DNA of 64,000 bases from NCBI RefSeq assembly GCF_900636535.1, contig NZ_LR134289.1:2232001-2296000 (forward strand), in the 5' to 3' direction. The position numbers and the translations under genes were made by a program. Position 1 is the stretch's first letter; every line of letters begins with the position of its first letter. Source of the stretch: Chryseobacterium gleum. Its GTDB lineage: Bacteria; Bacteroidota; Bacteroidia; Flavobacteriales; Weeksellaceae. The notes under the pieces are model-generated. The model was given only the letters and a program-made list of their open reading frames with translations, did not search any database and was not told where the DNA came from. Of the stretch, positions 8,318-17,014 are shown one piece after another.

Positions 8318-9244
8318 TTAAAATTTAAGATCTCCATTCACTTCTCTTACTGCATTAGCAGCTTCAGCAAATTTCAATTGCTCTTCAGCAGTCAATGTTA
8401 CGTTTACGATTGATTCTACTCCGTTAGCTCCGATGATAGCCGGAACACCTAAGCAGATATCATTTTGTCCATATTCACCTTCAAGCATTAAAGAACAAGG
8501 GATCATTTTCTTCTGGTCACATGCAATGGCCTGAACCATTACAGAAACCGCTGCACCTGGAGCATACCATGCTGAAGTTCCTAATAATTTGGTAAGCGTA
8601 GCTCCTCCTACTTTAGTTTCCTCGATGACATATTTTTGCTGCTCATCACTTAAGAACTCAGTTACAGGAACACCATTTCTTGTCGCTTTGCTTAATAATG
8701 GAAGCATACCTGTATCACTGTGAGCAGCGATTACCATACCGTCAACATCAGAAATTGGGGCTTCTAAAGCTTCAGCCAATCTGTATTTGAATCTTGCAGA
8801 GTCTAATGCACCACCCATTCCGATGATTTTGTGCTTAGGAAGACCTGAAGTTTTGTGTACAAGGTAAGCCATAGTATCCATAGGGTTAGAAACCACGATG
8901 ATGATCACTTCCGGAGAATGTTTTACTAAGTTTTCAGTAACGTCTTTCACGATACCAGCATTGATACCGATCAATTCTTCTCTTGTCATTCCAGGTTTTC
9001 TTGGAATCCCTGAAGTGATTACTGCCACATGAGAACCTGCAGTTTTGCTGTAATCTCCTGTTGTACCCGTAATTTTTGTATCAAATCCGTTAAGAGATGC
9101 TGTCTGCATCAAATCCATTGCTTTCCCTTCAGCAAACCCTTCTTTAATGTCTACCAAAACTACTTCTGAACAGAAGTTCTTCATTGCGATGTATTCTGCA
9201 CAGCTTGCTCCTACAGCGCCTGCACCTACCACAGTTACTTTCAT
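8318..9244 (-). CDS. mdh: Malate dehydrogenase
   Basis: NAD-dependent malate dehydrogenase (308 aa), oxidising malate to oxaloacetate in the TCA cycle; LDH-like (homotetramer-type) MDH. Seen: the Rossmann motif VGAGAVGASCAE at the N-terminus, the substrate-binding Arg segment GIPRKPGMTREEL, the NAD-contacting VSNPMD, a further Arg in DSARFKYRLAEAL, and the catalytic His in IAAHSDTGMLPL. It is full length with its own promoter and terminator. The sdh genes lie a few kb away on the other strand. Confidence 0.97.
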   Translation of the reverse strand: MKVTVVGAGAVGASCAEYIAMKNFCSEVVLVDIKEGFAEGKAMDLMQTASLNGFDTKITGTTGDYSKTAGSHVAVITSGIPRKPGMTREELIGINAGIVKDVTENLVKHSPEVIIIVVSNPMDTMAYLVHKTSGLPKHKIIGMGGALDSARFKYRLAEALEAPISDVDGMVIAAHSDTGMLPLLSKATRNGVPVTEFLSDEQQKYVIEETKVGGATLTKLLGTSAWYAPGAAVSVMVQAIACDQKKMIPCSLMLEGEYGQNDICLGVPAIIGANGVESIVNVTLTAEEQLKFAEAANAVREVNGDLKF

Positions 9245-9297
9245 ATTGTTACTTTTTAAATTATTTTTTGTTAGTTAAGTTTAAATTTGAAACTCCC

Positions 9298-9328
9298 CAA
9301 ATTTAACAATTCCTGAAAAATTGCGCAA
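9298..9328 (-). promoter_or_regulatory. Promoter of mdh
   Basis: On the minus strand: TTG (9326-9328), 20-base spacer, TAAATTTG (9298-9305), an exact match to the Bacteroidetes promoter. The -33 element lies within the loop of the upstream terminator hairpin. Confidence 0.75.
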
Positions 9329-9341
9329 TCTTTCAGGAATT
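9308..9341 (-). terminator. Terminator of the phytochrome/heme-oxygenase pair
   Basis: An 11-bp perfect stem (9308-9318 with 9331-9341) with an inner palindrome TTGCGCAA in the loop, located just after the heme oxygenase stop. Confidence 0.7.
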
Positions 9342-9359
9342 TAATTAGAATTAAATGAA

Positions 9360-9911
9360 TTAATTGACGTTCAGCAAAAACGTATAGAGTTTTTTCGCAC
9401 CGGAAAGCACTTCACTGTAGTTTTCTTCAGGCACTTCCATATCCAGAACTTCTTTAAAGTTCTTCCACATTGGTCCTGTATTTTCATGATAGCATCCGAA
9501 AAAGTTGAAAGTTACCTCATCGAAACCTTCCGTTTTCGAAAGCTGTTTTGCAATAACGTTTCCACCAAGAGTGGAACCTTCAATTACATACATGGCTCCA
9601 AGCGCTTCATGTTCATTGTCAAATTCAAGATGATAAGAAGCCTTCTGATTGTTCAGGGAAAGGCTTTTCAGATCTTTTTCGATAAGGAAAAGCTTCTTTC
9701 GTGAATCAAGCTGAAGTTTTTCTGCATACTTATCAGAAAGACTGCTGAATATTTTATCTTCACTGTGAAGAAGCATCAGATAATTGGTATGGATGATTTT
9801 TTTGTAATCCTCTAATGTGAAAGTCTTGTTGAAAATCTTTTCAGAATTAAAAAGTTTTTCTGCTGCATCGTGATAGTCTGCTGTATTCTGCTTAAGATAT
9901 TCTGTTACCAT
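9360..9911 (-). CDS. bphO: Biliverdin-producing heme oxygenase
   Basis: Opens heme to biliverdin, Fe and CO, supplying the chromophore for the phytochrome encoded just upstream. 183 residues, all helical. The proximal His is in TADYHDAAEKLF near residue 14, and the distal-helix signature is VIEGSTLGGNVIAKQL. It starts 20 bp after the phytochrome stop on the same strand, the usual bphP-bphO arrangement, so co-transcription is very likely. Confidence 0.93.
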   Translation of the reverse strand: MVTEYLKQNTADYHDAAEKLFNSEKIFNKTFTLEDYKKIIHTNYLMLLHSEDKIFSSLSDKYAEKLQLDSRKKLFLIEKDLKSLSLNNQKASYHLEFDNEHEALGAMYVIEGSTLGGNVIAKQLSKTEGFDEVTFNFFGCYHENTGPMWKNFKEVLDMEVPEENYSEVLSGAKKLYTFLLNVN

Positions 9912-9931
9912 AATAACGTTTTAAAAGTTTC

Positions 9932-12130
9932 TCAAATGTAAGGCTTTTTGAAAGTTAAAATAAAGGAAGTCCCTTCATTATTACTTTCATAATCAACATT
10001 TCCTCCAATTCTTTTCATGATTCGGTGTACAATAGATAGACCTACTCCATTTCCTTTAAATTTCTTGGCATTGTCCATCCTGTTGAAGATCTTAAACATC
10101 TTATGCTTTTCTTCTTCAGGAATACCAATTCCATTGTCAGAAATTCTGTAAATAATGGTCTGTCCGTCTTCTGTTCCTTCAATTTCCACTTTGGGAACGT
10201 CTTTATGAGAAGAGTATTTTACGGCATTGTTGATGATGTTCAGAAACACCTGATGAAGAAGCGTTTTATCAGCCAATACGTCCGGACATTCCTTAATGAT
10301 AATTTCACTGTTAGGACTTCCGTAGGTCATCTTGGCATTTTCAGAGATCTTCTCAATCGTATGAACCGTTTTCAGGTTTTCAAGCTGGATTTCACTGTAT
10401 TTTGCACGGCTGAGCTGCAGCACATCATGCATCATTTCAGCCATATTGTCGATTTCCTCAATAATTGTATTGATCTTGGTTTTGCTTTTCCCGGAATCAT
10501 CCGTAAGATTTCCCAAAAGCATCTGAGCATTCAGTTTCATTACGGTGAGCGGTGTACCAAGATCGTGCGAAATAGTATAAGAAAAACTATCAAGCTCTTC
10601 ATTTACTTTTTTAAGCTCATCATTAAGCCTTTTGATCGCATTATAATTTTTATGAGACGTTTCCAGGATAAGGTCCCTTACAGTCTGTACAGCACTTATA
10701 TTTCTGGAATTCCATCTCTTAGACTGTCCTTTTATATTTTCTGTAAAAATCCGGAAAGAAGTTCTTGGTGAGATCATTTGTTTTTCTTCTCCGTTCTGCG
10801 AAAAAACACTTATTGTTTTCTCCGGATTCCCGGCCCAGTTGATATGTTCATCGAATTCTTTCCTAAACCAGATCAGCATTTCATTTTTCTCCCTTTCGAT
10901 AAAATAAATGATGATTCCTGCCGCATTTTCAGAAAGCCCAAGCTCTTCACCATGATCTTTAAGAAAGCTTCTGCTCACATAGATACGTTCAGTGGTAGTA
11001 TCAAGAGCCCATTTTACGATCCTGTTAATACTTTCAAGATCAGGTGTGCTGCCATCTGTTATCACATTTTCTTCCGAAACAATGGCAAGTCCGTCTGCTT
11101 CAGGTAAGTTTCTGATCTCTTCTTTACATTCAATAAGAGAATCAAACAAAATATTATGTTTTAAAAACTCAGTTTTCAGCTGAGACATTCTTTCATTCAG
11201 CTCCAGACGGTAATTCAGTTCGCTTTTAGATTTAAAAGAGGAATAAGCATTCGCAGCAAGAGCTGTAAAAATACCGGCTTGTACCCTATCTTCAAGGTCA
11301 ATATGCTTCGGTTCCACATTCTGGCATGTTACCAGACCCCAAAGGTAATCATCAATGATAATAGAAACACTGAAACTTGACGCTACACCGGAATTTTTCA
11401 GATATTGTCCGTGAACAGGTGACATGGCTCTGGATGCTGAGAAAGTAAGATCAATATGATCCGGGCTTTTGCTCAGAACCGGAACTGTATCTGCATATAC
11501 ATTGCTGAAGATTCGTTTCCTTTTTTTCAGATAAAGATTCCTTGCCTGCTTCGGAATATCAGATTCCGGATAATGAAGTCCCAGGAAACTTTCCATATTC
11601 TCATTTTTCTTTTCAGCAATTACCTTTCCGGAACCATCCATCATGAATTTATAGACCATCATCCGGTCATAGTTTACCACTTTTGAAAGGGTTTCCAGAA
11701 GATGATTCCAGAGTTCCTTTTCATTATCGATGATATAAAAATTATCATACTTATTGGAAATCCGTTTATTCGGGTTAATCAGTACCGCTTCGAATTCCAG
11801 AAAGATATAAAGTTCACTTCTGAAAACAGAAAAATGATATTCTTTACCGTTGATAAAAATTTTATCGAAATAAGTCTCATTACTGCGTCTGGTAAACTTG
11901 TCCAGTGAAGTATAGATTTCTGAATCAATAATGCCCTGAAAACTTTCCTGAAAATCAGTAAGTTTTCTTCCGAAAAGCTCCTCTGAGTTTCCGATTTTAA
12001 ATAAATCCGAAATATTCCTGCTAAAAAAAGTAATGGTATGGAGCTCTGCATCAATGCCAATCAAATAGCCAAAACTTTGTATAGAACCCGGAATATGGAT
12101 AGGCTCTTCATGGCATTCTATAAAATTCAT
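9932..12130 (-). CDS. bphP: Bacteriophytochrome sensor histidine kinase
   Basis: A red/far-red photoreceptor kinase of 732 residues. Domains in order: PAS with the chromophore-attaching Cys (C6) ahead of EPIHIPGSIQSFG; GAF with the PESDIP motif (Asp kept) and SPVHGQYLKNSGVASS; PHY; then a HisKA dimerisation domain (phosphoacceptor His in TISHDLGTPL) and an HATPase domain (NIINNAVKYS, DNGIGIP, GNGVGLSI). The usual His-His after the LWGLxxC segment is replaced by Gln-Asn. I start at ATG 12130; a TTG at 12154 lies inside a perfect -7 box and so is unlikely to be translated. No response regulator is adjacent. Confidence 0.93.
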   Translation of the reverse strand: MNFIECHEEPIHIPGSIQSFGYLIGIDAELHTITFFSRNISDLFKIGNSEELFGRKLTDFQESFQGIIDSEIYTSLDKFTRRSNETYFDKIFINGKEYHFSVFRSELYIFLEFEAVLINPNKRISNKYDNFYIIDNEKELWNHLLETLSKVVNYDRMMVYKFMMDGSGKVIAEKKNENMESFLGLHYPESDIPKQARNLYLKKRKRIFSNVYADTVPVLSKSPDHIDLTFSASRAMSPVHGQYLKNSGVASSFSVSIIIDDYLWGLVTCQNVEPKHIDLEDRVQAGIFTALAANAYSSFKSKSELNYRLELNERMSQLKTEFLKHNILFDSLIECKEEIRNLPEADGLAIVSEENVITDGSTPDLESINRIVKWALDTTTERIYVSRSFLKDHGEELGLSENAAGIIIYFIEREKNEMLIWFRKEFDEHINWAGNPEKTISVFSQNGEEKQMISPRTSFRIFTENIKGQSKRWNSRNISAVQTVRDLILETSHKNYNAIKRLNDELKKVNEELDSFSYTISHDLGTPLTVMKLNAQMLLGNLTDDSGKSKTKINTIIEEIDNMAEMMHDVLQLSRAKYSEIQLENLKTVHTIEKISENAKMTYGSPNSEIIIKECPDVLADKTLLHQVFLNIINNAVKYSSHKDVPKVEIEGTEDGQTIIYRISDNGIGIPEEEKHKMFKIFNRMDNAKKFKGNGVGLSIVHRIMKRIGGNVDYESNNEGTSFILTFKKPYI

Positions 12131-12151
12131 ATGTCTTTTCAGTCTGTTAAT

Positions 12152-12159
12152 CAAATATA
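12152..12159 (-). promoter_or_regulatory. -7 promoter box of bphP
   Basis: TATATTTG on the minus strand, an exact TAnnTTTG match 21 bases ahead of the ATG at 12130. It overlaps the alternative TTG start and argues against it. Confidence 0.6.
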
Positions 12160-12512
12160 ACGATTTTTATTAACAGCTTTCCATTTTGTGGTACCTAATT
12201 TTAAAGCACAACATATCAACCCGTTACATGATAAAAACAATGAGAAAGTAAAGGAAAAAGGTCATTAAAATATTTTTTATTTTTTCAACTGTTTGATATC
12301 ATATCATTAAAATATACAAAAAAATATTCAACCATCCAATTATCATTCATTAAGCATGATTCATAACATAAATTACATATTATTAACCTAAATAATTACT
12401 TTATTTAAACAAATTTCGCTAAATTTATATCACCAAATAATGAATATGAATAAAATACATTAAATTATTCATAACAGATTCAACATAAAATTTAAATTCA
12501 AATAATACTATT
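12160..12512. other. AT-rich intergenic region
   Basis: About 350 bases between the divergent bphP and Ntn-hydrolase genes with no gene. The only structure I see is a 13-bp palindrome TGATAT-C-ATATCA (12294-12306), a possible operator; no exact TAnnTTTG was recognised near the rightward gene. Confidence 0.4.
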
Positions 12513-13562
12513 ATGAAAAAGTTCCCATTAATTTTATTTTCTCTGATCCTTTCTATAGGATTATGGAATCCTTCTGAAGCGTGTACAAGAGTAGTGTACA
12601 AAGGTCCCCAGAATACCGTTATTACTGCCCGTTCTATGGACTGGCGGGATGAAATCCCTGTCAACTTATGGGTTTTACCGAAAGGTATAGACCGAAATGG
12701 GCTGGTAGGTCCTAAATCTGTAAAATGGACTGCCAAATACGGAAGTCTTGTAAGCTCTTCATGGGATATTGCATCAGCTGACGGCATGAATGAAAAAGGA
12801 CTGGTGGCCAATCTGCTTTGGTTAGGAGAATCCGAATATCCGAAATTTGATGGAAAAGGAAGTAAAAAGGGAATTGCCATTTCATTATGGGCTCAATATT
12901 ATCTTGATAATTTTGCCACCGTAAAAGAAGCTGTAGAATTTTCAAGAAAAGAACCATTCGTTATTGTAAGTGATTATATTCCGGGGACAGAAAGATTTAC
13001 AACCGTCCATCTTTCTATTTCCGATGCTTCAGGAGACAACGCAGTATTTGAATATATTGGCGGAAAGCTGGTAATTCACCACGATCCTTCATATACTGTG
13101 ATGACCAATTCTCCTATTTTCGAAGAGCAGCTGGCGCTTAACAATTACTGGAAAGGTATTCCGGGAACGGTTATGCTTCCGGGAACCAACCGCGCTGCAG
13201 ACCGCTTTGTAAGAGCTTCTTACTACATCAATGCAATTCCTCAGACAGCAGATACCCGCACAGCGGTAGCCAGTGTTTTCAGTGTGATCAGAAACTGTTC
13301 CGTTCCTTACGGAATCACTTCTGCAACAGAACCTAATATTTCGTCTACAAGATGGCGCTCTGTTTCAGATCAGAAGAACCTGGTATATTATTTTGAAACA
13401 GTCTTTACTCCAAATACTTTCTGGGTAGATCTTAAAGAATTTGATTTAAGCCCAAAAGGTAAAGTAATGAAACTTGACCTTAGTAACTATCGCACATATA
13501 GCGGAAAATCCAATACAGAATTTAAGGAATCTGCTCCATTCACCTTCTTAGGATTAAAGTAA
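12513..13562 (+). CDS. Exported Ntn-type amide hydrolase (choloylglycine hydrolase family)
   Basis: A linear-amide C-N hydrolase of the bile-salt-hydrolase/penicillin-V-acylase family. A signal peptide ends at PSEA, immediately followed by the catalytic N-terminal Cys (CTRVVY), which signal-peptide cleavage would expose. The conserved Arg lies in TARSMDW, Asn/Asp in SADGMNEKGLVANLLWL, and there is a late conserved VIRNCSVPYG. 349 residues, as usual. The natural substrate cannot be told; penicillin V, bile salts and N-acyl-homoserine lactones are known for relatives. It heads a same-strand run with a porin, a DASS transporter and sdhCAB. Confidence 0.88.
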   Translation: MKKFPLILFSLILSIGLWNPSEACTRVVYKGPQNTVITARSMDWRDEIPVNLWVLPKGIDRNGLVGPKSVKWTAKYGSLVSSSWDIASADGMNEKGLVANLLWLGESEYPKFDGKGSKKGIAISLWAQYYLDNFATVKEAVEFSRKEPFVIVSDYIPGTERFTTVHLSISDASGDNAVFEYIGGKLVIHHDPSYTVMTNSPIFEEQLALNNYWKGIPGTVMLPGTNRAADRFVRASYYINAIPQTADTRTAVASVFSVIRNCSVPYGITSATEPNISSTRWRSVSDQKNLVYYFETVFTPNTFWVDLKEFDLSPKGKVMKLDLSNYRTYSGKSNTEFKESAPFTFLGLK

Positions 13563-13563
13563 T

Positions 13564-13682
13564 ATTTTATCAGAAAAAGATGCTTACTTATACATCTGCT
13601 CCTGCGGATGAAAGAATACTGAGCATCATAAGTACAATCCGGTCATGAAAATCTGACCGAGAGTTGAAGCTTGTGATAAAAT
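13564..13682. repeat. Structured intergenic segment
   Basis: A 9-bp inverted repeat (ATTTTATCA at the left edge, TGATAAAAT at the right, about 100 bases apart) encloses a small hairpin CGGTCA/TGACCG at 13640-13659. There is no T run. It could be an RNA processing site or attenuator between the hydrolase and the porin gene. Confidence 0.35.
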
Positions 13683-13711
13683 AAAGTTCACAATAAAAAA
13701 ACAAAATAGAT

Positions 13712-14878
13712 ATGGCCTTTTTTTCGATTAAAAAGAAAAGCCTGATACTTTGCATGCTGGCCTGCGGACTATCTGCCTATGCTCAGAATCAGGATTCTCT
13801 GAAGACCACACCTCCTCCACAGGAAGAAGATAATGTAAAATATCCGCAGCTGCAGATCAAAGGCCTCTTTCAGGCGCGTTACCTTGTAGGGATGACTAAA
13901 GATGTTGATGTAAACGGACTTCATCATACCGATGGATCCGGAACTGACAATAATTTCATGCTCAAATACATGAGGGTCCAGGTTCGGGCGCAGATCAGCA
14001 AACGTACTGAAGTTGTCGTTTTGGCCAACCTTGCAGACTTTAAAAATGATCCCAAAAGCAGGGTCCTTGAAAACGCTTACCTCAAATACACATTCAATCC
14101 CAAATTAGCAATTACCGTAGGACAGTTCAGACCATGGTTCGGTATTGAAGAGACTTATCCTATAGATATCATTAAATCTTTAGACTGGTCTAACCAGTAT
14201 ACGGAATTCGGAAAACTTGGCTGGACAAGTTTCCAGATCGGAATGTCTGCTACAGGACAGCTTCAGCTGGGAGAAATTCCTTTCCAATATGCTGTTTCAG
14301 TAGTAAATGGAAACGGAAAAAACCAGATTAACGATAATGACAATGGAAAACAGTATTCTACCCGGCTTGTTTTCGGATTATCCAAAAAATACAATTTCAA
14401 TGTAGGATTAAATGGAGGTATCGGAGAGGTTTTCAGCAAAAAAGTATATGCTTTGGGAGTTGATTTGAGCTCACTGATCCATTTTGATCCGAAATGGAGC
14501 CTGGACATGCAGCTGGAAGGCAAACAGGCCACCAACCACGTACTGTATAATTCCATTGCCCCTGAGCTGCGCCCAGAGAATCCGGATCAGTACCTGATCC
14601 GCGGTGTTTATTTCCTTCCGAATCTGAGATATGAAATCAACCATAAAAATCTCAGTGCCTTCGAACTTTCCTGCCGGTACGAATATCTTGACACCAATTT
14701 CAGAATGGCTTCCAACCCAAGACAAACCATAACACCGATGTTCGGATTGGAATTTCTGAAAAATTATGGCGCAAGAATTCAGCTGGGAGTACAGTTTGAC
14801 CGCTACAAACATCAGGTAGAAAACACATCACAATACAACAACAATCTATTCATTGTACAGGTACAGAGTAGGTTTTAA
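13712..14878 (+). CDS. Outer-membrane porin (OprO/OprP-like)
   Basis: A 388-residue beta-barrel with a signal peptide (cleavage near SAYAQ), a short Pro-rich linker, then alternating amphipathic strands such as LQIKGLFQARYLVGM, RVQVRAQISKRTEVVV and KLAITVGQFRPWFGIE. The protein ends in aromatic-containing FIVQVQSRF, the classical outer-membrane insertion signal with a C-terminal Phe. The phosphate-selective porin O/P fold is the best match. The DASS transporter starts 20 bp downstream, so the porin probably admits the same small anions (inference). Confidence 0.85.
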   Translation: MAFFSIKKKSLILCMLACGLSAYAQNQDSLKTTPPPQEEDNVKYPQLQIKGLFQARYLVGMTKDVDVNGLHHTDGSGTDNNFMLKYMRVQVRAQISKRTEVVVLANLADFKNDPKSRVLENAYLKYTFNPKLAITVGQFRPWFGIEETYPIDIIKSLDWSNQYTEFGKLGWTSFQIGMSATGQLQLGEIPFQYAVSVVNGNGKNQINDNDNGKQYSTRLVFGLSKKYNFNVGLNGGIGEVFSKKVYALGVDLSSLIHFDPKWSLDMQLEGKQATNHVLYNSIAPELRPENPDQYLIRGVYFLPNLRYEINHKNLSAFELSCRYEYLDTNFRMASNPRQTITPMFGLEFLKNYGARIQLGVQFDRYKHQVENTSQYNNNLFIVQVQSRF

Positions 14879-14898
14879 ACGATTAAACAGTTAGTATC

Positions 14899-16329
14899 AT
14901 GAAAGAAATTAATATTAAAAACGTAGCGATCACATTTGTTGTTGCGTTGATCATATGGTTCATTCCTGCCCCGGAAGGTGTTGCTGAGAATGCCTGGCAT
15001 CTGTTTGCCATCTTTGCAGCAACCATTTTAGGAATCATTCTAAAAGCTGCTCCCATGGGAACCATGTGTATGATGGCCATTGGATTTACTGCCCTTACCC
15101 AGGTAGTTGCTCCGGGAGATGCCGGAAAATCTATTACAAAAGCGCTTTCCGGTTTTGGAGATAAAGTAATCTGGCTGATCGGGATTTCATTCTTTATTGC
15201 CAGAGGTTTTATCAAAACAGGACTAGGGAACCGTATTGCCTTTTTATTCATCAGAGTTTTCGGGAAAAGTTCACTGGGGCTGGCTTACGGATTAGGGCTT
15301 GCCGACGTTTGTCTTGCACCCGCTATTCCAAGTAACACAGCAAGAGGTGGCGGGATTATTTATCCTATCATGAAATCTATGGCCATAAGCTTTGATTCCG
15401 TTCCTGAAAAGCCGGAAACCCATAGAAAATTAGGATCATTCCTGACTTTAAACAGCTACTATATGAACCTCATCGCTTCTTCTATGTTCCTTACCGGGAC
15501 AGCCAGTAACCCGATGTGTCAGAAATTTGCCGCTAACCTTGGCATCGATATTACCTGGATGTCATGGGCTGCAGCAGGTTTTATTCCTGGGGCGGTAGCA
15601 TTCTTTGTTGTTCCTTTGGTATTGTACAAATTATATCCGCCAGAATTGAAAAAAACAGGAGATGCTCCAAAAATGGCGGCTGATAAATTAAAAGAAATGG
15701 GACCTATTTCCAGAAACGAATGGCTGATGCTATTAGCCTTCTTTATCCTGCTGGCCCTTTGGATCTTTGGAGGAGCACTTTCAATTGATGCTACAACAAC
15801 AGCTTTCATTGGTTTAACCTTATTACTGTTAACCTCAGTATTAACCTGGGAGGACGTAAAAGGTGAAAAAGGTGCATGGGATACGATTGTTTGGTTTGCC
15901 GTATTGGTGATGATGGCAAGCTCTTTAAATGAACTGGGATTCATTGGCTGGTTCAGTAACCTTATCAAAGTTCAGATCGGAGGATTGAGCTGGCAGGTCG
16001 CCTTCCCTGTTATTATTGTCGTGTATTTCTTCAGTCACTATATCTTTGCCAGTGCCACTGCTCACGTAGCTGCCATGTATGCAGCATTGCTGGGTGTAGG
16101 GGTTTCTTTGGGAATTCCTCCTATGCTACTGGCGATGATGCTTGGTTTCATGGGTTCTATTTACGGGGTATTGACTCATTACGGTCACGGTCCTGCTCCG
16201 GTATTCTTCGGAAGCGGCTATGTAGACCTTAAAGCATGGTGGCTCAGAGGTCTTGAGATAGGAATTGTTCTACTGATCATTTATATGGTTATAGGAGGAT
16301 TGTGGATGAAAGTCTTAGGATATTATTAA
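14899..16329 (+). CDS. DASS-family anion (di/tricarboxylate) transporter
   Basis: A 476-residue inner-membrane protein with about 12 helices. It belongs to the divalent-anion:Na+ symporter family (CitT/DctT-like branch): the SNT signature occurs as IPSNTARGGGIIYPI and the second half has the related THYGHGPAPVFFGSGYV. Members import or exchange succinate, fumarate, malate, citrate or tartrate. It lies 20 bp behind the porin and 17 bp ahead of sdhC, which suggests dicarboxylate uptake feeding succinate dehydrogenase. Whether it is Na+-coupled or an antiporter cannot be seen. Confidence 0.9.
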   Translation: MKEINIKNVAITFVVALIIWFIPAPEGVAENAWHLFAIFAATILGIILKAAPMGTMCMMAIGFTALTQVVAPGDAGKSITKALSGFGDKVIWLIGISFFIARGFIKTGLGNRIAFLFIRVFGKSSLGLAYGLGLADVCLAPAIPSNTARGGGIIYPIMKSMAISFDSVPEKPETHRKLGSFLTLNSYYMNLIASSMFLTGTASNPMCQKFAANLGIDITWMSWAAAGFIPGAVAFFVVPLVLYKLYPPELKKTGDAPKMAADKLKEMGPISRNEWLMLLAFFILLALWIFGGALSIDATTTAFIGLTLLLLTSVLTWEDVKGEKGAWDTIVWFAVLVMMASSLNELGFIGWFSNLIKVQIGGLSWQVAFPVIIVVYFFSHYIFASATAHVAAMYAALLGVGVSLGIPPMLLAMMLGFMGSIYGVLTHYGHGPAPVFFGSGYVDLKAWWLRGLEIGIVLLIIYMVIGGLWMKVLGYY

Positions 16330-16346
16330 TCATTTAAATCAAAAAT

Positions 16347-17003
16347 ATGTTATCAACATTGTCAAGAAAAATGCTGATGTGCCTTACCGGACTCTTTTTG
16401 GGATTCTTCCTGTTGATTCATTTCCTTGGAAATCTTCAGCTTTTTCTTCCGCAAGAACAGGCGCACCTTCAGTTTAATGCCTATTCGCATTTTTTATCAG
16501 GAAATATCATTATCAAAATAGTTTCTTATGTTTTGTATGCCAGTATTATCCTGCATGCAGTTGACGGATTAATCATTACCTTGAAAAATAAAAAATCAGG
16601 TGGTGATTACCAGACAGACAAACGAGGAAGGGCCAGTACATGGGCTTCCAGAAATATGGGAATCCTCGGAACATTAATCCTGATTTTCCTGGTGATCCAT
16701 TTCCAGAATTTCTGGTATATCTACAAATTCGGAAATCCTCCTTTAGATGAGAACGGAAATAAAGATCTCTACATCTTGGTTGTAAATGTCTTTAAAGAAT
16801 GGTGGTACGTTATCATTTATGTTGTATCAATGATCGCTTTGTGTTATCACCTGGTTCATGGGATACACAGTGCTGTAAGAACTCTGGGATTATATCATCC
16901 TAAGTTTGTACAATGGTTCAAAACGATCGGAATTGCTTATTCAATTATTATCTGTGTAGGCTTTGCATTGATGCCAATTTATGTATTCTTTACTTATCAT
17001 TAA
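16347..17003 (+). CDS. sdhC: Succinate dehydrogenase cytochrome b subunit
   Basis: The membrane anchor of succinate:quinone oxidoreductase, 218 residues with five helices, typical of the single-anchor (type B, di-heme) enzymes of Bacteroidetes. Candidate heme-ligand His residues lie in helices: [27 protein letters not shown] and [11 protein letters not shown]. It is followed by sdhA after 11 bp and begins 17 bp after the DASS transporter, so all are likely one transcript. Confidence 0.93.
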   Translation: MLSTLSRKMLMCLTGLFLGFFLLIHFLGNLQLFLPQEQAHLQFNAYSHFLSGNIIIKIVSYVLYASIILHAVDGLIITLKNKKSGGDYQTDKRGRASTWASRNMGILGTLILIFLVIHFQNFWYIYKFGNPPLDENGNKDLYILVVNVFKEWWYVIIYVVSMIALCYHLVHGIHSAVRTLGLYHPKFVQWFKTIGIAYSIIICVGFALMPIYVFFTYH

Positions 17004-17014
17004 AAGGAACGATC

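Noticed and set aside
10103..10771. Long plus-strand frame opposite bphP
   Set aside because: Antisense to the histidine-kinase part of a clear phytochrome gene; its residue content is that of a shadow frame.
12425..12957. Minus-strand open frames opposite the Ntn hydrolase
   Set aside because: They lie antisense to a gene with signal peptide and catalytic motifs, and show no family features.
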